Shown here: positions 45,509 through 56,669 of the stretch, in pieces | How positions within the stretch are numbered: the first letter of the stretch is position 1 | Layout of the letters: every line of letters starts with the position of its first letter | Assembly (NCBI GenBank): GCA_032718475.1 | Contig: JAUCBJ010000091.1 | Span: 1-64,000, forward strand | Origin: Nemertoderma westbladi | Taxonomy: Eukaryota; Xenacoelomorpha; Nemertodermatida; Nemertodermatidae | Direction of reading: 5' to 3' | Length of the DNA: 64,000 nt | Position numbers and translations under genes: made by a program | The notes under the pieces: generated by a model | Told to the model about the DNA's origin: nothing | Databases searched by the model: none | Seen by the model: only the letters and a program-made list of their open reading frames with translations

Positions 45509-45995
45509 ATAATAGGTGGAAATTTGCCTCATAGACAGATAGGCCTACTGCATTACCTACCGGTAGGCGGGGTATAGCTATTAATAACCAGTAGGGCCTA
45601 TATCTATGAACATGGCTCCAAACGCCACCATAAATGTAAACTCTTTGGTATGATCAACCTGGAAGATTTCCTACACCTTAAAACTTGCGTTATTTACCTA
45701 CAGCATCTTAAATAGTCCCAATAGAAAGGTTCTTTTTTTCTTTCATCATTTAATCTGTCTGCACCTTGCAGATTTGTCTTGTGCTTAGATATTCTTCCGT
45801 TATGGTGTCTCCGCATGGCACCTCGGTTTACCACGTTTGTCTTCTCTGAGTGTCTCCAGATACAGTTTCAAGGTCATACGGAATCGACATGGAAAATCTC
45901 AAGCCACCGAACTGAGTCCTGCTAGTCAGTATAAACTCTAATTTTATGGTACCATACTGAGTGGCACCACTGGCTCACATTGAGCTCGCCACTTA
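45509..45995. other. Region left of the LINE
   Basis: No gene is seen. The sequence may include 5' untranslated or decayed LINE sequence, but I could not show this. Confidence 0.4.
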
Positions 45996-48734
45996 GTGGT
46001 AATGGACTTTTATAATCTTGATCCAACTGCACATGCAGCATTGGACAAAATAGACCAAATCTCTAACCGCATCATCCGTTGCCACTTCTCATGTTCTGGA
46101 AGACTGGCTAAGAAGTTTCCTAAGGTGGTTCTGATTGTGTGCTACTCTCCAACTAGTGTTGCCCCTGTAGAGGAGGTGGAAAATTTCTACCAGAATCTAC
46201 AAGCAGCTACTGATGGAGTGGATCAGCATGCATTCTTAACATTCTTGGGAGACTTTAATGCAAGTCTGCATCAATCACCTACATCGCCCTGGGTCTATAG
46301 CAATAGTGTTAACCGAAATTCCGTCCATCTTCAGGATTTTATCTCTGGAAATGGATTGTTTTCGGCTGGAACCCAGTTCAAGAAGCGAACTGGAAAGCTA
46401 TGGACTCATAGTGGACCCAGTGGTCACAAGTCCCAGATAGACCATATCCTCTTTCGTAGGAAATACAGGAGCTCTATACAAGACTGTAATGCATTTACAC
46501 TACGACCCTTCTCCAGTGATCACCGCCTTATTGTGGCCAAGGTAAGACTTAGTCTGCGTGCTAGCAGAACAACGAAATCTGCCTTGCCGCGGCATGACTG
46601 GTCCTCTCTGTTGCAACAGCCAAGTGTGAGATCCAGCTTCACATTACAGCTGAGCAACAGGTATGAGGCTCTTGCCTCTGAGGCGGCAGATCACTGTGAG
46701 GGCTATACTGCCTTCACAGAGGCAGTTAAGTTAGCAGCTGCAGAAACAGTTCCTGTATACCCTCGAAACAGGAAACGGGCACCCTGGACTGACAACAAAA
46801 TTCAGAAGTGCCGAAATGACCTCTACAAGGCGCAGAAAGAGTCCCGACTCAAACAGACTACACAGCGGCCAAGAATGCAGTTAAGGCTGCATCTAGGTCC
46901 CTGAACAGGCAGTACTCTGTTAATTTACAGGAGCTAATAAACCAACAGGTTGATGCCATCAATGATGCTGACGACAGCAGGCAATCATCCCAGGCATGGA
47001 GATCGATCAACTTGCTTGCTGGTCGAAAAAGCCAACCAACCACCAAGGTTAAGGCTGAATCACCAGCCGATCGCCTCAATGGTTGGAAGGCCCACTTTGA
47101 AAAGCTCCTCGATAATGACAGGGTATTGCCTGATAACTTTATAGAAGTAAAAGTGTCTGAGTCTGTACTCCCAGATATTCCCATTGGTGATATCTAGTTT
47201 GCAGAAGTGAAGGCTGCTGCAAAGAGCATTAAGACCAATCGTGCCAGTGGAGTAGATGGTGTTCCCCCTGAGGTCTTTAAAATACCTGAGTGTTTAAAGC
47301 TCATCTATCCCATCATAGTAGACATGTACCGTACAACAAGAGTCCCACAAGAAATGAAAACAAATAAGTTGGTACCAGTTCCCAAGAAGGGCAACCTAAC
47401 ACTCTATGGTTCTTTTCGGGGAATCTCATTGATCTCGATTGCTGCAAAGCTATACAATAGAATTCTATTAAATCGCATCAGGGATCCCATTGAGAGACTG
47501 CTCCGTGGAAATCAGAATGGGTTCCGTAAAGGTCGTGGGACCATGGAGCCCATTTTGGCACTCAGAAGGATAATTGAAGAGTTATCAAAAAAGAAAGACA
47601 GGCATCTGGCTGTTATCTGTGTTGACTTCTTCAAGGCCTTTGATTCAGTCTCTCGCTCACGTATGTTCAGCATACTTTCATTATATGGGATTGCTGATGA
47701 AATTATTGCAGCAATCAGATCAGTACGATGGTTCGACAACATTTGTGTCTACTGTTGACGGTGACACAGAACCATTTGAAGTGTTATGGGGCGTCCTCCA
47801 GGGAGACACACTTGCACCATTCTTGTTCATAATTGTTGTTGACTATGTTCTACGCATGTCCTTAGATCGTCACAATGATGATGGGGTGATGATAACTCCA
47901 CCTACTGGCTCCAGAAGTCGAGGAAATCCTGCCAAGTACCTAACTGATCTAGACTTTGCTGATGACTTAGGAGTACTCTCAGAATCACTAGAGGGAGCTC
48001 AACGGCTCCTCAGCTCATTAGAACATGCTGCTTCTAGTGTTGGTCTTTTTATTAACTCCAGAAAGACCAAAATTTTGACAGTTAACTTTGAAAGTCCTCA
48101 GCAAGTCTCTGATCGGATGAGCATAAGATCAAAAGATGGTATGCTTGAGCATGTGGATGACTTCTGTTACCTGGGATCATGGATCCGGAAGTCAGGTGAG
48201 GACCTTCGAATACGTAAGGGAAAGGCATGGGCAGCCTTGAATAGGCTTTCCAGGATTTGGAAGTCACCGAGAATTAATCGGAAACTTAAGGTCCGGTTAT
48301 TTAGAGCAGCAGTAGTTCCAGTACTCCTCTATGGGAGTCCATGCTGGGCTCTAACTGCTGAGGACACCAAATCTCTGGATGGCACATTCACAAGAATGCT
48401 ACGCCGGGTTCATTGTGTCAAGTACAATGCACACATCTCCAACCAGACACTATATAACATTGGAGGTGTCTCATTGGTTCCCCCAAGCTTGACACTAGAA
48501 CAAAATCGCCTCCGCTTTGCAGGACATTGCTTTCGCCGTGAGGACCAGCCAGTGCATAATCTTGTACTTTGGCAGCCTCATGGAGTGAATAAGCATGGTG
48601 GACAGCCCATGACTTTCTTGAGACGCATCTTAAAGGACACTGGCCTTGAAGATGCGGATGATCTAGCAAATGTCATGGGTGATAGGGAGTTGTGGCGGTG
48701 CAATTTTGTCGATAAGCCGGCACAGCATTCTTAA
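45996..48734 (+). pseudogene. Decayed APE-type non-LTR retrotransposon (endonuclease and reverse transcriptase)
   Basis: The first frame (45996-46904) matches the C-terminal two thirds of an APE endonuclease: VCYSPTS, a GDFNAS motif near residue 85, then SQIDHILF and SSDHRLIVAKV. The beginning of that domain is missing. A frameshift near 46858 moves the linker into another frame, which stops at 47195-47197. RT follows from 47207 with NRASGVDGVP, NGFRKGRGT and DFFKAFDSV. A further frameshift near 47700-47760 leads to LQGDTLAPFLF, the catalytic FADD near 47954 and a thumb/C-terminal region with YLGSW and a late WALTAED to RFAGHCFR section. The style is RTE/CR1-like; such copies are often mislabelled as craniofacial development protein 2-like. 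Three lesions make it inactive. Confidence 0.9.
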
Positions 48735-49468
48735 AAATGCAGCTGCAATGCAGCATGCCGATCCTAGTAGTAGTTTATAATCTTAATCAATAATAATAAT
48801 ATCTATAAAAGTATAAGTATAATAAATAATACTTAATCAATAATACTCCTAATAATACGAGTTATTTTAACTGATATGATACTATTTGCTTTTCGGCCCT
48901 TACATGCCAAAACCGGCCGTTTTGTATTGTTATTGTATCTTGTTGTTGCTCTTATTTTGTGTTATTTTAATTAATTTGATGTTGCTAGACCATTTTACCA
49001 ATAATAGCCGCCGGGGCGTAAGCCGGATGTTTAAATAAAAAAAAAGTGCTACTTTACACACACAGTATGTAAATAGTTATTACAGTTTTATAATAGGATT
49101 TGAATAGAACGTAATTAATAATCTCATAATGAATAATATTCAACATACTGCCAGTTTAGACTGTTAGATCGGATAGGCCAGCCAGGCCTACCCTAAACTG
49201 GTAAACCTATTTCCTACAGGTACGAGCTACAGAGCTGAGGCAGTATAGTAATTAAGAAGTATACATCGCCTCGGGCCTCGCCGTACTGGCAGACTGGTAG
49301 GCCCTAAATTATTATATTATTTGTGATACAGGCTCATTGTAGATAGCAGGCTGGCAGGAGAACCACTCAATCAAAGTAGATGCTGTGACTAATTCGCCCC
49401 GACTATTCCAAACAATTTGTTTAGTGTATTTAATATTTCAGTATCGGTGGTAGGACTATACGGTTGTT
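48735..49468. other. LINE 3' tail and XRCC4 upstream region
   Basis: AT-rich microsatellite-like sequence (AATAATAATA and AGTATAATAAATAATAC units, about 48780-48860) may be the LINE tail. The rest, up to the XRCC4 start, has no gene; the promoter is not identified. Confidence 0.5.
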
Positions 49469-50449
49469 ATGGATACCGATTTCAGTACCCCGCCTTTCCT
49501 TAAATTAGTAACAGAAACAAAGAAGACTATTCTTCTAAAAGCTGTAATTGAGACAGGGCGTTTGGATATCACTATAACAGATGGCGCCACTGTCTGGAAA
49601 GGGAGAAGCCAGCCCAGCGAAGTTGAAGGCATGGCGAACGTTCTAGGCATGGACACTGGCGAGTATGTTAGCGAAATGAGACTGGCCATGTCGACTATTA
49701 ATGATATATATTTATATGATCTGAAAGACAACTCTTTTTCTTGGAAAAAGCAAGTTCCCACGGGAACATCTAAAATAAAAGTTACTTTTGGAAGCATCAA
49801 CGTAGAGCCTTGTAAAGATTCCAGTGTAGAGTTGATCGATTTACTGACGGATTTATGCGATAAGATCGTTCTACTGAACCTGGAAGTCGGAGAATTGGGT
49901 TGTCAGAAGAAACAGTTAGCAGCAGATAGACAGAAAGCCGTAGATTTCGTTAAAACTCGAGTCCTTTCTAAAGAGGAAATGGAAAATAATTTGTTATCTA
50001 AATTCCTTCTCGTGTTGAACGCCAAGAAAGAAAGAATTCGCGAACTTGAAAACGAGTTGGAATTACTTAAACGAGAAAATAAAACCGAGATGAAAGAAAC
50101 TGAATCTACCGGTTCTCCGCGGACCGATTACGTTGCTAAGGAGACAGAATACCCCAGCGATTTTGATACAGACGACGAGAAAGAATCGGCCAGCATTAAG
50201 TCTCGTCTCGCCGCCGCTGAAAGTCGCCCGTTCCAGGTTGGCAGCTCTGCTGTAGTAGACATTGTCCAATCAGGGTCAAGGGATATCGTTAAACGTAAGA
50301 GAGTGAGAGTCTGTCCCCCAGCTGTAGCTGTTAGTCGCCGACAACCAATAGAAACTCAGCAACCACAGCCACAGACAATTAAGCAAATAGACCAATCAAC
50401 GGAGGATACATTGTGTCTATCTACCACCGACCTAATACACGATTTATAA
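49469..50449 (+). CDS. XRCC4: DNA repair protein XRCC4
   Basis: XRCC4 is the scaffold that binds and stabilises DNA ligase IV in non-homologous end joining, in the nucleus. The 326-residue frame is full length (the human protein is 336). It shows the globular head at about 1-115 (ITITDGATVWKG, GEYVSEMRLAM, KVTFGSINVE), a long coiled-coil stalk at about 120-205, and within it the ligase IV-binding stretch KFLLVLNAKKERIRELENEL at about 177-196, close to its human position. The C-terminal third is low complexity and acidic/basic, with a KRKRVRVCP basic patch that may aid nuclear import. Start context GTTATGG is acceptable. It lacks introns, unlike the vertebrate gene, and shows no disabling change. 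An AATAAA near 50760 is a possible polyadenylation signal. Confidence 0.93.
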   Translation: MDTDFSTPPFLKLVTETKKTILLKAVIETGRLDITITDGATVWKGRSQPSEVEGMANVLGMDTGEYVSEMRLAMSTINDIYLYDLKDNSFSWKKQVPTGTSKIKVTFGSINVEPCKDSSVELIDLLTDLCDKIVLLNLEVGELGCQKKQLAADRQKAVDFVKTRVLSKEEMENNLLSKFLLVLNAKKERIRELENELELLKRENKTEMKETESTGSPRTDYVAKETEYPSDFDTDDEKESASIKSRLAAAESRPFQVGSSAVVDIVQSGSRDIVKRKRVRVCPPAVAVSRRQPIETQQPQPQTIKQIDQSTEDTLCLSTTDLIHDL

Positions 50450-53400
50450 GGTTTCCCCAGGTAAACGGCTATGTTGAGCCTCTATAAACAATCTCCTACA
50501 CTTAAAAAAGATGTGATAAATGAGTATAAAACTAGATATTTATATAAAATATTATTATTAAATTAAGTTAAATGTTGACAATATATTATTATTTTTAATT
50601 TAATTATGAAACTGTGGATATGCTTTTATTTTATCCTCGTGGGATTAATCAAGCTACTGTACTGTGTGCCTATGTGTCCAAGACAAAGTTATAATATAAA
50701 CCTAATATTAATGTATAACTGTATATTATTAATGAATTAAATGCTATTGAATAGTTTTTTAATAAAATATTAAGTAAATAAAAACAACAGAGTTACTTAT
50801 TAGAAGAATAAGGTGGCCGCTTTAATTTCTCTAAGAATAATGCAGTTCTTAATATAGACAGTTTGGGGATTTCGGTGCAGGGTTTGAAGTGGTCGCAATT
50901 CGTTGCAGGTAATCCACAAAGCCAGCATTTACACGAAGCTGTTGGTCGCCAACATTTACTCTGGTCACAGAGTTGTTGATGTTGGCCATTCGAAATCAAC
51001 CTTGCAGCTGCTCGTCGCCTTAAACCGGTTAATCTTCCAATAGGCCTAATGTCTGATTTTTTAATTATAAGGCGTTTGAACTTAATAAATGGCTTTCCTT
51101 ATTGAAATTTTTGTGGAATTGCGTGTGAAATTAGCAATAATTATTATATTGACTCAGCGCGAAAACGTTGATGTTAGATTGAGTTACCACAGTGAATGAC
51201 CAGTTTATCGTCAGGCAATTTAGAAACTCTGGTAAATCTAATTTAATTTAGATAGTTTAAAAGACTACAGCTATTATTACTTCGTTCTATCTTATGTTAT
51301 ATTTTTTTCTCTGTGTCATTAGGACCTGAATCCTTGCGTCCTGTAAATGCGGTCCTTACCGGTATGTTAACTGCGTCGATAGGTCCCGTATCTGTCGACG
51401 CAGGACCTAACCCGCAAAGGACCAAATGGCGCGGTACCCTCCCTCCAGTTCTGTTCATGCATACAATAAATACAAGTACAATATCTGATTCAGGAAAAAA
51501 GTGGTGAAATATAAAAAAAACCGGCTTTGGCCGGAATTCCGGCCGGATTTTTTTTTACAAATCCGACTCCGTCCTGGCCGGTTTGAAAAAGGTCAATCCG
51601 GCACATCCCTAGTAATTATGTTTATTTAGGTCTGTAGTTTGTGCGAGGTATGGCGTGCGGCGGAGTGAGTGGGTCTAACCTTTATAGCGGAATCCGCAAA
51701 GAATCAGAAATTTCCGCCAATTCAGAATCGGCGGAATATTCACACGAACCTTTTACCCCTGTAGTAAGCTATTATTTGGAGATGTTGTATATACTGTACA
51801 GTTTTTATTTAAGTGTCAGTTTTTATTGTTGTTTTATACGGTAAACTAGAAACGTTTGTAATTGGTTATAAGACCATCAGCCATACCTCGCGACGATTCC
51901 TTACTATTGGTGAACTGTTATAATGTGCCTTTATTTTCAGTTATATATTTATATAATCGGCATGTCTGTATTGTTATGCCGGCTTAACAAACAAAATTGA
52001 GCTGCCATCACACAATCGGCATACGGCATTGCAGCTTGCATTAAGAATGCTATACCGGCTTGACGACAAAATTGCGCCGCCACAATCCCATATCCCCCCA
52101 TGACTTATCGCGAGATTATCTGCATCATATATAATTTTATGTTAAGGTTAACTAACTTGTGTTATGTAACTTATATAACTCATATTAAGTAACTTTGAGG
52201 AAGAGATGCAGTAGCAGCTAAGCTCGGAATTCCTCTCCGTAAAGCGAATTAAAGGACATTAATAATTGTTATAAATTAATAAACAGAGTTAAGAAAACCT
52301 CTCAGCGGGTTATTTTATTTCTCACGGTTATTTAATTTGTTTAATCAATAACAACATCATTTCTCAACTATGCTGTTATACCTACTTACGAATATGATTA
52401 TGTATATTGTTGAGTTGTAGCGATGGTTGGGCTGCAATGAGTTGACTATATCCAACGGACCTCAACCTCAATGGCGGACGGGAAATAAATAAATAAGGCG
52501 ATGATTTTTACAATAAACATGCAACAGCGTACCCTTAGCAGAGCAGCAGAGCAAACTGCTCGTTGGGGCAGTTTCCCAGGTTGCGGATAGGGATAACATT
52601 TCACACATCGCACTAATTGTAATTTGTCTGCGTATACGACTGTGTATTACAATTAGACAGGAGGAAGTTTCTTTGGTTAATGCAAGTCATTCTTAGTTTG
52701 CATCTTCCAATCTCTGTTTCTTGGAGTCTGTGTCATATATGCTAGTTACGGCGGCGGAGACAGATTCCATCTTATACTGAGAGGTCAGCCTCGGGGCCAC
52801 TCAGTATACGTGCAGGTTGGGGGTGCCGGCCTTACGAATAACAGAATCACTCTTGAATTTCACTAATTAAAATGGCCTTTTTAAGAGAGGATACACTGCA
52901 AGACTGCAAGGCTTACTAATTAATATGTTGTGAATAGTCGGTCTATATTGGTGGGGGGGGGGGGGGGGGGGGGGTGTCTCTCGATGCTGCAAAGGATACA
53001 TCACACTCAGCAATATGTGGATTACCGCGGCAATAATACCCTAATTTCGTATTCATAATGTCATCAAAAACCCACGGCCAGATCTTTTATAACTCCAATA
53101 GTGTAACAACTACACGACACCTACAACCACCCCTAATATAAGTGAGAGTTACACGGCGTACCTGAAGCAAATCCAAGCTAACAATAACACAAATTATAGT
53201 CTAATTTAAATTCTTTGTATTCTGAGATTATAAAGCAAAAAATAATAGTCGTTAATATAGTATATTGGCGATTAATTCATTTATAATCAGTAATCAGATA
53301 TGTAGAAAATTGTATCATCTAATACTCCCGCTTAGACATGCAGCAGTTGGCGAACAAATTATTTTGCAAAATGAATCTTGGGTGTGTCTGGAATAAGCGA

Positions 53401-53902
53401 AGTGTGTGGAAATTATAACAAAATTAATGCGAAAAAGTTGTTTATTCCAATTATTTGACTAATAATGTAGAATTCCTTCATTATAGTCGTATGTTATATA
53501 AAGTTCAATAGCGTGTTATATAATTTTACTTTATATCACATTTACTGGGAGAGATGGAATTTTTCGAAAATGGGATTTTCTCTGCAAATATTAATTCCAG
53601 AGGCGACACAAAGGTTAATGTAGGTAAGGATAGGGCGCCACAAATACCCCGAGGTTATCATATACTCACCGTATATTAATATCACGAACTGAAGCCCCGC
53701 CGCATATGGAGAAAAAATCAATAAATGTGGCGTTAAGCAATTAATGATTTTTTTTATGAATGACATTTAATAAAGATAATGTCAAATACATTAATACATA
53801 AGGAACCAATAACTATATTACACGAATTCAAAAGAGTTCACTTCAATCAATAACAATAATCTATTGCTATGGTTACTGTATGATGAACACGCTTTGCTAT
53901 GG
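50450..53902. other. Gene-free region between convergent XRCC4 and RBM26
   Basis: No supported gene in 3.4 kb. A diverged short duplication built on GCCGGCTT and ACAAAATTG occurs at about 51975-52017 and 52051-52089. A GC-rich palindromic patch (CCGGCTTTGGCCGG and GGAATTCCGGCCGG) with a CCGGCACATCCCTA end at about 51520-51611 resembles a fragment of a hAT-type element terminus. A long poly-G run lies near 52953-52973. Presumed 3' UTRs of both genes lie at the edges. Confidence 0.5.
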
Positions 53903-56617
53903 TTACCGTTTCCAAGGGCGTTCGAGGTCCAAATCGTCGTCATCGTCTTCATCATATTCCTCGTCCCCCAGTAAGTCCCTCGCCAGATCGGCCACTTTCG
54001 GCTCGATCGACTGGGGTTTAACCTGATGATGGGGCGACTGCTGATTGGCTGGGAGTTTGGGACTGAGGACCTCAGTGGGAACGTTCCACTGGATCACCAA
54101 CGGCTTACCCTGGAACACCCGGCCGTTCATCACGGCCGACTCGGCCTCGTGGCGCGTCGAGTAGGTTACCACGCAACGGCCGTCCTCCGCAGTAAAATGT
54201 TTCGATTCGATGACCCCGAACTGAGAAAAGTGGTCCTCTAAGTCGTCCTCAGTCGCGTTACCGGGGTAACCGCTGACGATAAAGGACTTGGGCCGGTGGT
54301 CTACCGTGGAGATACTGTTGAAGAGGAACCGAGCGCCCCTTGCGGATCTCCTACCTCGGATTCCCCGGCCACCACGACGACCCATATCGGGTACCGCCAA
54401 CCCCATCCTGGAGGCCTCCACTCTCATACTGTTAACCCGAAGTTTAAGATTCTTTGTGTCCTCGTCGGTTAGCTCCTTATTGAGGAGGTCCATCTCCGCG
54501 TCCAACAACTCCTTCTTCATTTCTATCTTATTTCTAGGTTTATTACTCGGTTTAACATTGCCATCGAGTTCTCTCTTTAGACTCGTTATAACCTTATCGA
54601 GTAGCTTTATGGCCCCGACAACCGTCACCTTCTCTTTCCCCTTTAGGTTCTTCGATTCTAGACGTTCCAATAATTTCTTCTGCTCAACGACTTGCCGCTC
54701 CAACAGCAATCGTTTCTGCCTCTTTATATCCAAAGACAATTTAATCGCGAGATTCTGTTTAGCGACTTTGTTATTCTTCTTCAGTTCGCTCGCCGGCGGT
54801 ATCTTAGCAACGGCGAACGCAACCTGAGGCGGTCGGACGACGTCGCCGCCTCCCGGGGCCACGACAACCCGGTTGCTAGGCGGCAACGAATCAGTCACGG
54901 GCGTGGCGACCGCGGTGGTTACCGCGGGGTCTATCGAGGCGACGGTAACCGCGGTTACCGCGCTCTGCTCCTGAGTTCCCTGATGCCAAAAGAGTTTAAT
55001 GAATCGGTTGCCCATGACTGCGTCGGCACAGGTGTAGGCTTGCCGCGCCTCCGAGTTGGCGTCGAACGCGACGAGCGCTGCGTCCGCCATCCCGCTGTAC
55101 GAGGCGTCCACGCTCGTAACCGTGCCGAAACGCTCGAAGTATTCCCGGATCTTATCGACGGTGTTGAGATCCGACGGGATCCGTCGCATCTCTAGCTTGG
55201 TCCCCCCCGAATGCCCCCCTCGAAAGCCGCGGAAGCCCCCTCGGTAGTTTACCTGCCGAGGGGGGCGGTAGAAGGGGGGCTCCTGGGAAGGAGGGGGTCC
55301 CGCAGTGAGGTCGACCAGGTTGCGAGCGAGGGGGAACATATCGGGGGCGAACTGGGGGGGCAGGAACATCGGGGGCGGGTAGACGGAGGTATCCATGGGG
55401 TAGAGGGGCGGGGGGTTGGGGGGCAGGAAGAGGGGGCTCCCCAGGGGGAACTGGGGGGGATCCATCCCGGGGGTCTCGGGGTTGTATCCGTCGACCGGGG
55501 GGACGGGGGGCAGCGGTTGGTACATCGGGGGGGCGCTGGGGTACAGCGAGGGCGGGGGCATCGTGTAGATGGGGGCGCCGACCGGGGGCGGCACAGGAGG
55601 GGGCCGGGGGGACGACTTGGACGGCTCCACCGTGATCGCATCCATCCCGTGGTCGTAGGGGCAGCCGTCGCCGCGGATACAGTAGCCCTTCTCGTCGAAG
55701 TCCGGACAGCGGAGCTCGGTGGTGGGGGCCCCGGGGTGCAGGGGGAGCATCGTGATGGTGGGGGACAATCCCCGGGTGTCCCTGTCCCGTAGTGGCGGGG
55801 ACATCCTGTGGTTGGGACTGCGGGACCTCATGTGTCTGTGGTGCCGGTGTCCCGGGGACCTCCGTCGGTTGCTGCGCCACGGACTCCCCTTATTCCTGCG
55901 ACTCGGGCTGTATCGACGGGTGCGACGACCAGCGGGGGACCGACGCAACTTCCCGGAGAACTTCCGACCGGAGTGTTTGGACGCCGTCTGGCGGCGTGGA
56001 GGGGAACCCTCATCACTCTCCGTGATAGAAGGGCTGCTCTGGGAACGAGTGCGTGGGCCCCTAGTCGGGGGGACGGCTAGACCCACAGGGGGCAGCGTGA
56101 CGCCCCCTGCGGGGGCGGTTATTCCTCCAATCCCACCAACAGGGTCGGTAGTCGCCTCGGTCGGCGGATCCAACGGCTGAAACACGACGGGGTTTGGACG
56201 CATTGCTTCGTCGATGGAATGAGACGCAACCGAGTTGAATACCTCGTCGGGGATGAGGTTGGGAACAACCTCGGTGTCCAGGAAGGGGGGCGAGTCCATC
56301 GGGAATGGTGGCGAGTTCATGGGGTCCCCCGGGGTAACTTCAGGTTCCGGCGAGTATGGTTCGTCTAACGGGTTGTGCGCCATGTAGGATTTCGTGTCCA
56401 GAGCGACAAACAGCCGCTCCACAAACGGTTCTGTGTGATCTTGCAGGAAGACTTTGAGACATTCGGAACAGCTGTCTCGTATTGTCGCGCGGTCCTTATC
56501 CTTTTTGACAAGAGCGATAACGTACTTGGCCAATGCGACAGGATCCGCGTCGCATATCGGCTCCAACGTTCTCTCCAACCACGGTTTGAATAAATCGACT
56601 CCCTCAATTGCAGGCAT
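53903..56617 (-). CDS. RBM26: RNA-binding protein RBM26/RBM27-like
   Basis: RBM26/27 proteins link polyadenylated nuclear RNA to the exosome through ZFC3H1-MTR4 complexes. This 904-residue frame shows the family layout. The N-terminal PWI-like fold is at about 1-75 (LERTLEPICDADPVALAKYV and ALVKKDKD). A Ser/Arg-rich stretch lies at about 190-285. A CCCH zinc finger is at about 303-322, with spacing C-x8-C-x5-C-x3-H (CPDFDEKGYCIRGDGCPYDH). A proline-rich region spans about 335-450, RRM1 about 470-550, a Lys/Leu-rich coiled coil about 620-740, RRM2 about 770-845, and an acidic tail DEEYDEDDDDDLD. The start codon has A at -3. No intron interrupts it. Vertebrates have two paralogues, so RBM26 is used here for the single-copy type. 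Confidence 0.93.
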   Translation of the reverse strand: MPAIEGVDLFKPWLERTLEPICDADPVALAKYVIALVKKDKDRATIRDSCSECLKVFLQDHTEPFVERLFVALDTKSYMAHNPLDEPYSPEPEVTPGDPMNSPPFPMDSPPFLDTEVVPNLIPDEVFNSVASHSIDEAMRPNPVVFQPLDPPTEATTDPVGGIGGITAPAGGVTLPPVGLAVPPTRGPRTRSQSSPSITESDEGSPPRRQTASKHSGRKFSGKLRRSPAGRRTRRYSPSRRNKGSPWRSNRRRSPGHRHHRHMRSRSPNHRMSPPLRDRDTRGLSPTITMLPLHPGAPTTELRCPDFDEKGYCIRGDGCPYDHGMDAITVEPSKSSPRPPPVPPPVGAPIYTMPPPSLYPSAPPMYQPLPPVPPVDGYNPETPGMDPPQFPLGSPLFLPPNPPPLYPMDTSVYPPPMFLPPQFAPDMFPLARNLVDLTAGPPPSQEPPFYRPPRQVNYRGGFRGFRGGHSGGTKLEMRRIPSDLNTVDKIREYFERFGTVTSVDASYSGMADAALVAFDANSEARQAYTCADAVMGNRFIKLFWHQGTQEQSAVTAVTVASIDPAVTTAVATPVTDSLPPSNRVVVAPGGGDVVRPPQVAFAVAKIPPASELKKNNKVAKQNLAIKLSLDIKRQKRLLLERQVVEQKKLLERLESKNLKGKEKVTVVGAIKLLDKVITSLKRELDGNVKPSNKPRNKIEMKKELLDAEMDLLNKELTDEDTKNLKLRVNSMRVEASRMGLAVPDMGRRGGRGIRGRRSARGARFLFNSISTVDHRPKSFIVSGYPGNATEDDLEDHFSQFGVIESKHFTAEDGRCVVTYSTRHEAESAVMNGRVFQGKPLVIQWNVPTEVLSPKLPANQQSPHHQVKPQSIEPKVADLARDLLGDEEYDEDDDDDLDLERPWKR

Positions 56618-56667
56618 TTTGACAAGGTTATTGATAAGTAATTACTATTCTTACTGCTGTCTGGCTG
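56618..56667. promoter_or_regulatory. Short leader between RBM26 start codon and a TIR element
   Basis: Only about 50 bp separates the RBM26 start codon (minus strand, 56617) from the TA target site of the adjacent TIR element. The native promoter was therefore interrupted or lies beyond 58065. Confidence 0.5.
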
Positions 56668-56669
56668 TA

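Noticed and set aside
51313-51507. Short plus-strand frame with an inverted CTGCGTCGA/TCGACGCAG pair nearby
   Set aside because: There is no homology or context; the stretch is too short and lies in repeat-like sequence.
51917-52340. Possible solo LTR (starts TGTTATAATG, contains TTAATAAAC and a GCGGGTTATTTTATT stretch)
   Set aside because: No second copy, target duplication or clear CA end could be found in the window.
55152-55880. Pro/Arg-rich open frames on both strands around the proline-rich part of RBM26
   Set aside because: They are out-of-frame shadows of the GC-rich RBM26 coding sequence, whose frame carries all domains.
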